Of a stretch of 64,000 bases of DNA, positions 62,205 to 64,000 are shown piece by piece. Numbering within the stretch: position 1 is the stretch's first letter; every line of letters begins with the position of its first letter. The stretch is from Camillea tinctor. Taxonomy: Eukaryota; Ascomycota; Sordariomycetes; Xylariales; Xylariaceae. Made by a program: the position numbers and the translations under genes. The notes below the pieces were generated by a model. The model was given only the letters and a program-made list of their open reading frames with translations. It ran no database searches and was not told the DNA's origin. Location: assembly GCA_022578605.1 (NCBI GenBank), contig MU394070.1:124001-188000 (forward strand). The letters are read 5' to 3'.

Positions 62205-63110
62205 TCAAGCCTTGCCCTTCCCCTTCTTCCCCTTCTTCCCACCTCCACCTCCCCCTCCACTAGCACCCCCCGCATCACCACCACCACCACCACCCATCAA
62301 CCCAGCCAAACCCCCCAGTCCGCCCGCCCCTCCCCCCATCCCTCCAAACATATTCATCATCTCGGGCGTGATCCCCCCAGGCAGTCCCGGCATACCTGCC
62401 CCCCCTCCGCCCGCCCCCTGCATCTCCTTCATCATCTCCTTGAACGCGTTCTCGCTCACCCCGCCCCCCGTCATCGCCGCGCTGTACGCCGGCAGCAGGT
62501 CCCCCATCTTCTTGTCCCACCCCCGCGGCACCGCCGGCCGCGGCCACTCCTCCGCCCCCGCCCCGTCCTGCCCCGGCGCCCCGTACCCCCCGAACTCGCG
62601 CACCCCCCGCCGCAGCGCCTCGCTGTCCCCCGTCGTCGGGTGCTCCCGCAGGTACCCCGCCACCAGCACGTACAGGTGGTGCTTGTTCTTGACCCCCGCC
62701 GCCCCCCCCAGCCGCACCCGCACCCGCCCCGGGTTCGCCCAGTCCGCCGGGTGCGTGCGGTGCGCCTCCAGCACGGGCGCGAGCCGCAGCGACGCGCACG
62801 CGCTGGCGATCGTGCGCGCTAGCGGGTTGGATACCGCGAGAGACCGCGGGACCCGTCGGCCGGTCGAGCGTGTACGCCGCGCGTCGAAGTACACCGGGTA
62901 CAGCATCTGGTAGTCCCGGATGTCTTCGGGCTTCACGTGCGGCGTCGAGGTGGAGGGCGCTGGGGGGGGCGCCGGCGTGAGGGATGCGGTGGGCGCGGAG
63001 GGGGGGCTGCGCGGCCGCAGGATGTCGGTCTCGTCGAAGTCGTCGATGTCGCCCTCGCTCGGGTCGGAGAGGTCGCTGTCGGATACTTCTTCTATCTGGG
63101 GGTGAGACAT
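62205..63110 (-). CDS. SEC65: Signal recognition particle subunit SRP19 (Sec65)
   Basis: An intronless frame of 301 aa. An acidic N-terminus (IEEVSDSDLSDPSEGDIDDF) precedes the SRP19 fold (about residues 64-160: DYQMLYPVYFDARRTRSTGR, then SNPLARTIASACASLRLAPV and RVRVRLGG..KNKHHLYVLV). A C-terminal extension follows, rich in Gly and Met, then Lys (GKKGKKGKGK), as in fungal Sec65. Family knowledge: it binds SRP RNA and lets SRP54 join, for targeting of nascent proteins to the ER. The gene is very GC-rich, and both other frames on the opposite strand are open for that reason. It is divergent to the eS30 gene. Confidence 0.92.
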   Translation of the reverse strand: MSHPQIEEVSDSDLSDPSEGDIDDFDETDILRPRSPPSAPTASLTPAPPPAPSTSTPHVKPEDIRDYQMLYPVYFDARRTRSTGRRVPRSLAVSNPLARTIASACASLRLAPVLEAHRTHPADWANPGRVRVRLGGAAGVKNKHHLYVLVAGYLREHPTTGDSEALRRGVREFGGYGAPGQDGAGAEEWPRPAVPRGWDKKMGDLLPAYSAAMTGGGVSENAFKEMMKEMQGAGGGGAGMPGLPGGITPEMMNMFGGMGGGAGGLGGLAGLMGGGGGGDAGGASGGGGGGGKKGKKGKGKA

Positions 63111-63626
63111 GGTGGTGTTTTGTTGCCTTTGTATGTGTGTATTTTGTTTTGCTATGCCAATGTGAGTGTAGGTGATAGTTTTGGTATAAGTGGTCTTGGT
63201 GTTGAAGGGGTTAAGGTTGAGGCCAAGAAAGAGAGATACGTATCTTGAATTTTAGACTTTGAACGTGGGGTAGCTTCCAAGGTTTTTGGGGGGGTTTCCA
63301 ATTGGTATGACCTAGAGGCTTGGCAAGATTCGATTACTCTATTATCTAAGCCGGAGTTAAGAATAGGCCTATCCCGAAGTCCCCACTTGACGAGGCATTA
63401 ATTGTGGCTGTGTGGCTTGTGCGCGCACACAAATTGGATTAGCAATTCTGTGCTGGGGCAAAAACCATCTCTCGCTTTTATTTTTTGTTCTTCTTCCCTT
63501 TTTTCCCCCATTCACCAAGTCATCATCCACCAACCCACCTACAACTACAACCACGACAATCGCCGTTTTCATCCATCGATAAAACCGAACGAGAAGAAAT
63601 CTTGCAAGGCATAAAAATCAGTCACC
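63111..63626. promoter_or_regulatory. Divergent promoter between SRP19 and eS30
   Basis: 516 bp separate the two start codons. The eS30 side has a pyrimidine-rich stretch (63475-63515) typical of ribosomal-protein gene leaders. No specific operator was identified. Confidence 0.55.
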
Positions 63627-64000
63627 ATGGGAAAAGTTCACGGAAGTTTGGCCCGTGCAGGTCCGTTATAATTATTTCCTTAATAAATTCCTATTTCTAT
63701 CTCCCGACCGCAGCCAGGCGAGAGCAGGGCCACTCAACTCGACCCGTCTCTCCTCCCTCTGGATGCTGGAACAAAGAGAAAGAAAGAAAAGAAAAGAAAA
63801 AGAATATAAACAAAAACAAAATACTGACATGTCCCTATTCCACAGGCAAGGTCAAGTCTCAGACCCCTAAGGTCGAGCCCCAGGAGAAGGCCAAGACCCC
63901 CAAGGGCCGCGCGCGCAAGCGGCTCGTGTACACCCGCCGTTTCGTGAACGTCGTTCAGGGCGGTGGCAAGCGCAAGGTAAGACAATTCACCCATCTACCA
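63627..64000 (+). CDS. RPS30: 40S ribosomal protein eS30 (partial, runs off the window)
   Basis: Exon 1 (63627-63660) encodes [11 protein letters not shown]. After a 185-nt intron (63661-63845; GTCCGT donor, CACAG acceptor), exon 2 (63846-63976) encodes [20 protein letters not shown] and [20 protein letters not shown], ending KRK at a GTAAGA donor. 55 residues are visible; eS30 is about 60 long, so only a few residues lie beyond the edge. There is no ubiquitin-like fusion before it, as usual in fungi. It is a component of the small ribosomal subunit near the decoding centre. The donor GTCCGT is unusual but the protein match fixes it. Confidence 0.94.

Noticed and set aside
62212..62913. 233-codon plus-strand frame opposite SRP19
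   Set aside because: Pro-rich shadow of the Gly-rich SRP19 tail.

Overview
The window looks like nuclear DNA of a filamentous ascomycete, most likely a Sordariomycete; I lean weakly towards Xylariales because the intergenic DNA is full of short CCTAGGTAGGTA-type motifs. Genes are broken by introns of mostly 50-150 nt with GTAWGT/GTNNGT donors, CTAAC/CTGAC branch sites and CAG/TAG acceptors. Coding DNA is GC-rich and spacers are AT-rich and full of homopolymers. One 10-N assembly gap lies at 5753-5762.

Left third (1-25 kb): an ING-family PHD-finger chromatin protein (-), a cis-prenyltransferase for dolichol synthesis (-), a broken HET-domain incompatibility gene (-), the Dsc2 rhomboid-like subunit of the Golgi Dsc E3 ligase (+), an unrecognised small secreted protein (+), a Uds1-domain coiled-coil protein (+), an unrecognised F-box-like protein (+) and a secreted endonuclease/exonuclease/phosphatase-fold nuclease (+).

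Middle (25-43 kb): gene-poor. A 5.5-kb spacer separates the convergent nuclease and Sok1/TCP11 genes. A 9.3-kb spacer between Sok1 and the tiny four-exon Kish gene carries two non-autonomous inverted-repeat elements: 175 bp with a TA target duplication, and 240 bp with a 5-bp duplication. A third element, 300 bp with a TA duplication, sits in the divergent Kish/TAF13 promoter.

Right third (43-64 kb): mostly housekeeping genes. These are TAF13 (+), an EamA/DMT transporter (+), the AAA+ ATPase Rvb1 (+), a Rox1-like HMG-box factor (+) whose box is split by a 714-nt intron, dynactin p150Glued (+), SRP19/Sec65 (-) and, running off the edge, ribosomal protein eS30 (+).

The genes do not form a pathway or a biosynthetic cluster. 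Several act in secretory-pathway biology (dolichol synthesis, Dsc ligase, Kish, SRP19) or in transcription and chromatin (ING, TAF13, Rvb1, HMG), but that is what chance neighbours in a fungal genome would also give. No CRISPR, tRNA or rRNA gene was recognised. The most unusual items are the three inverted-repeat elements, the lightly damaged HET gene, the start-codon-only first exon of Kish and the orphan secreted protein.
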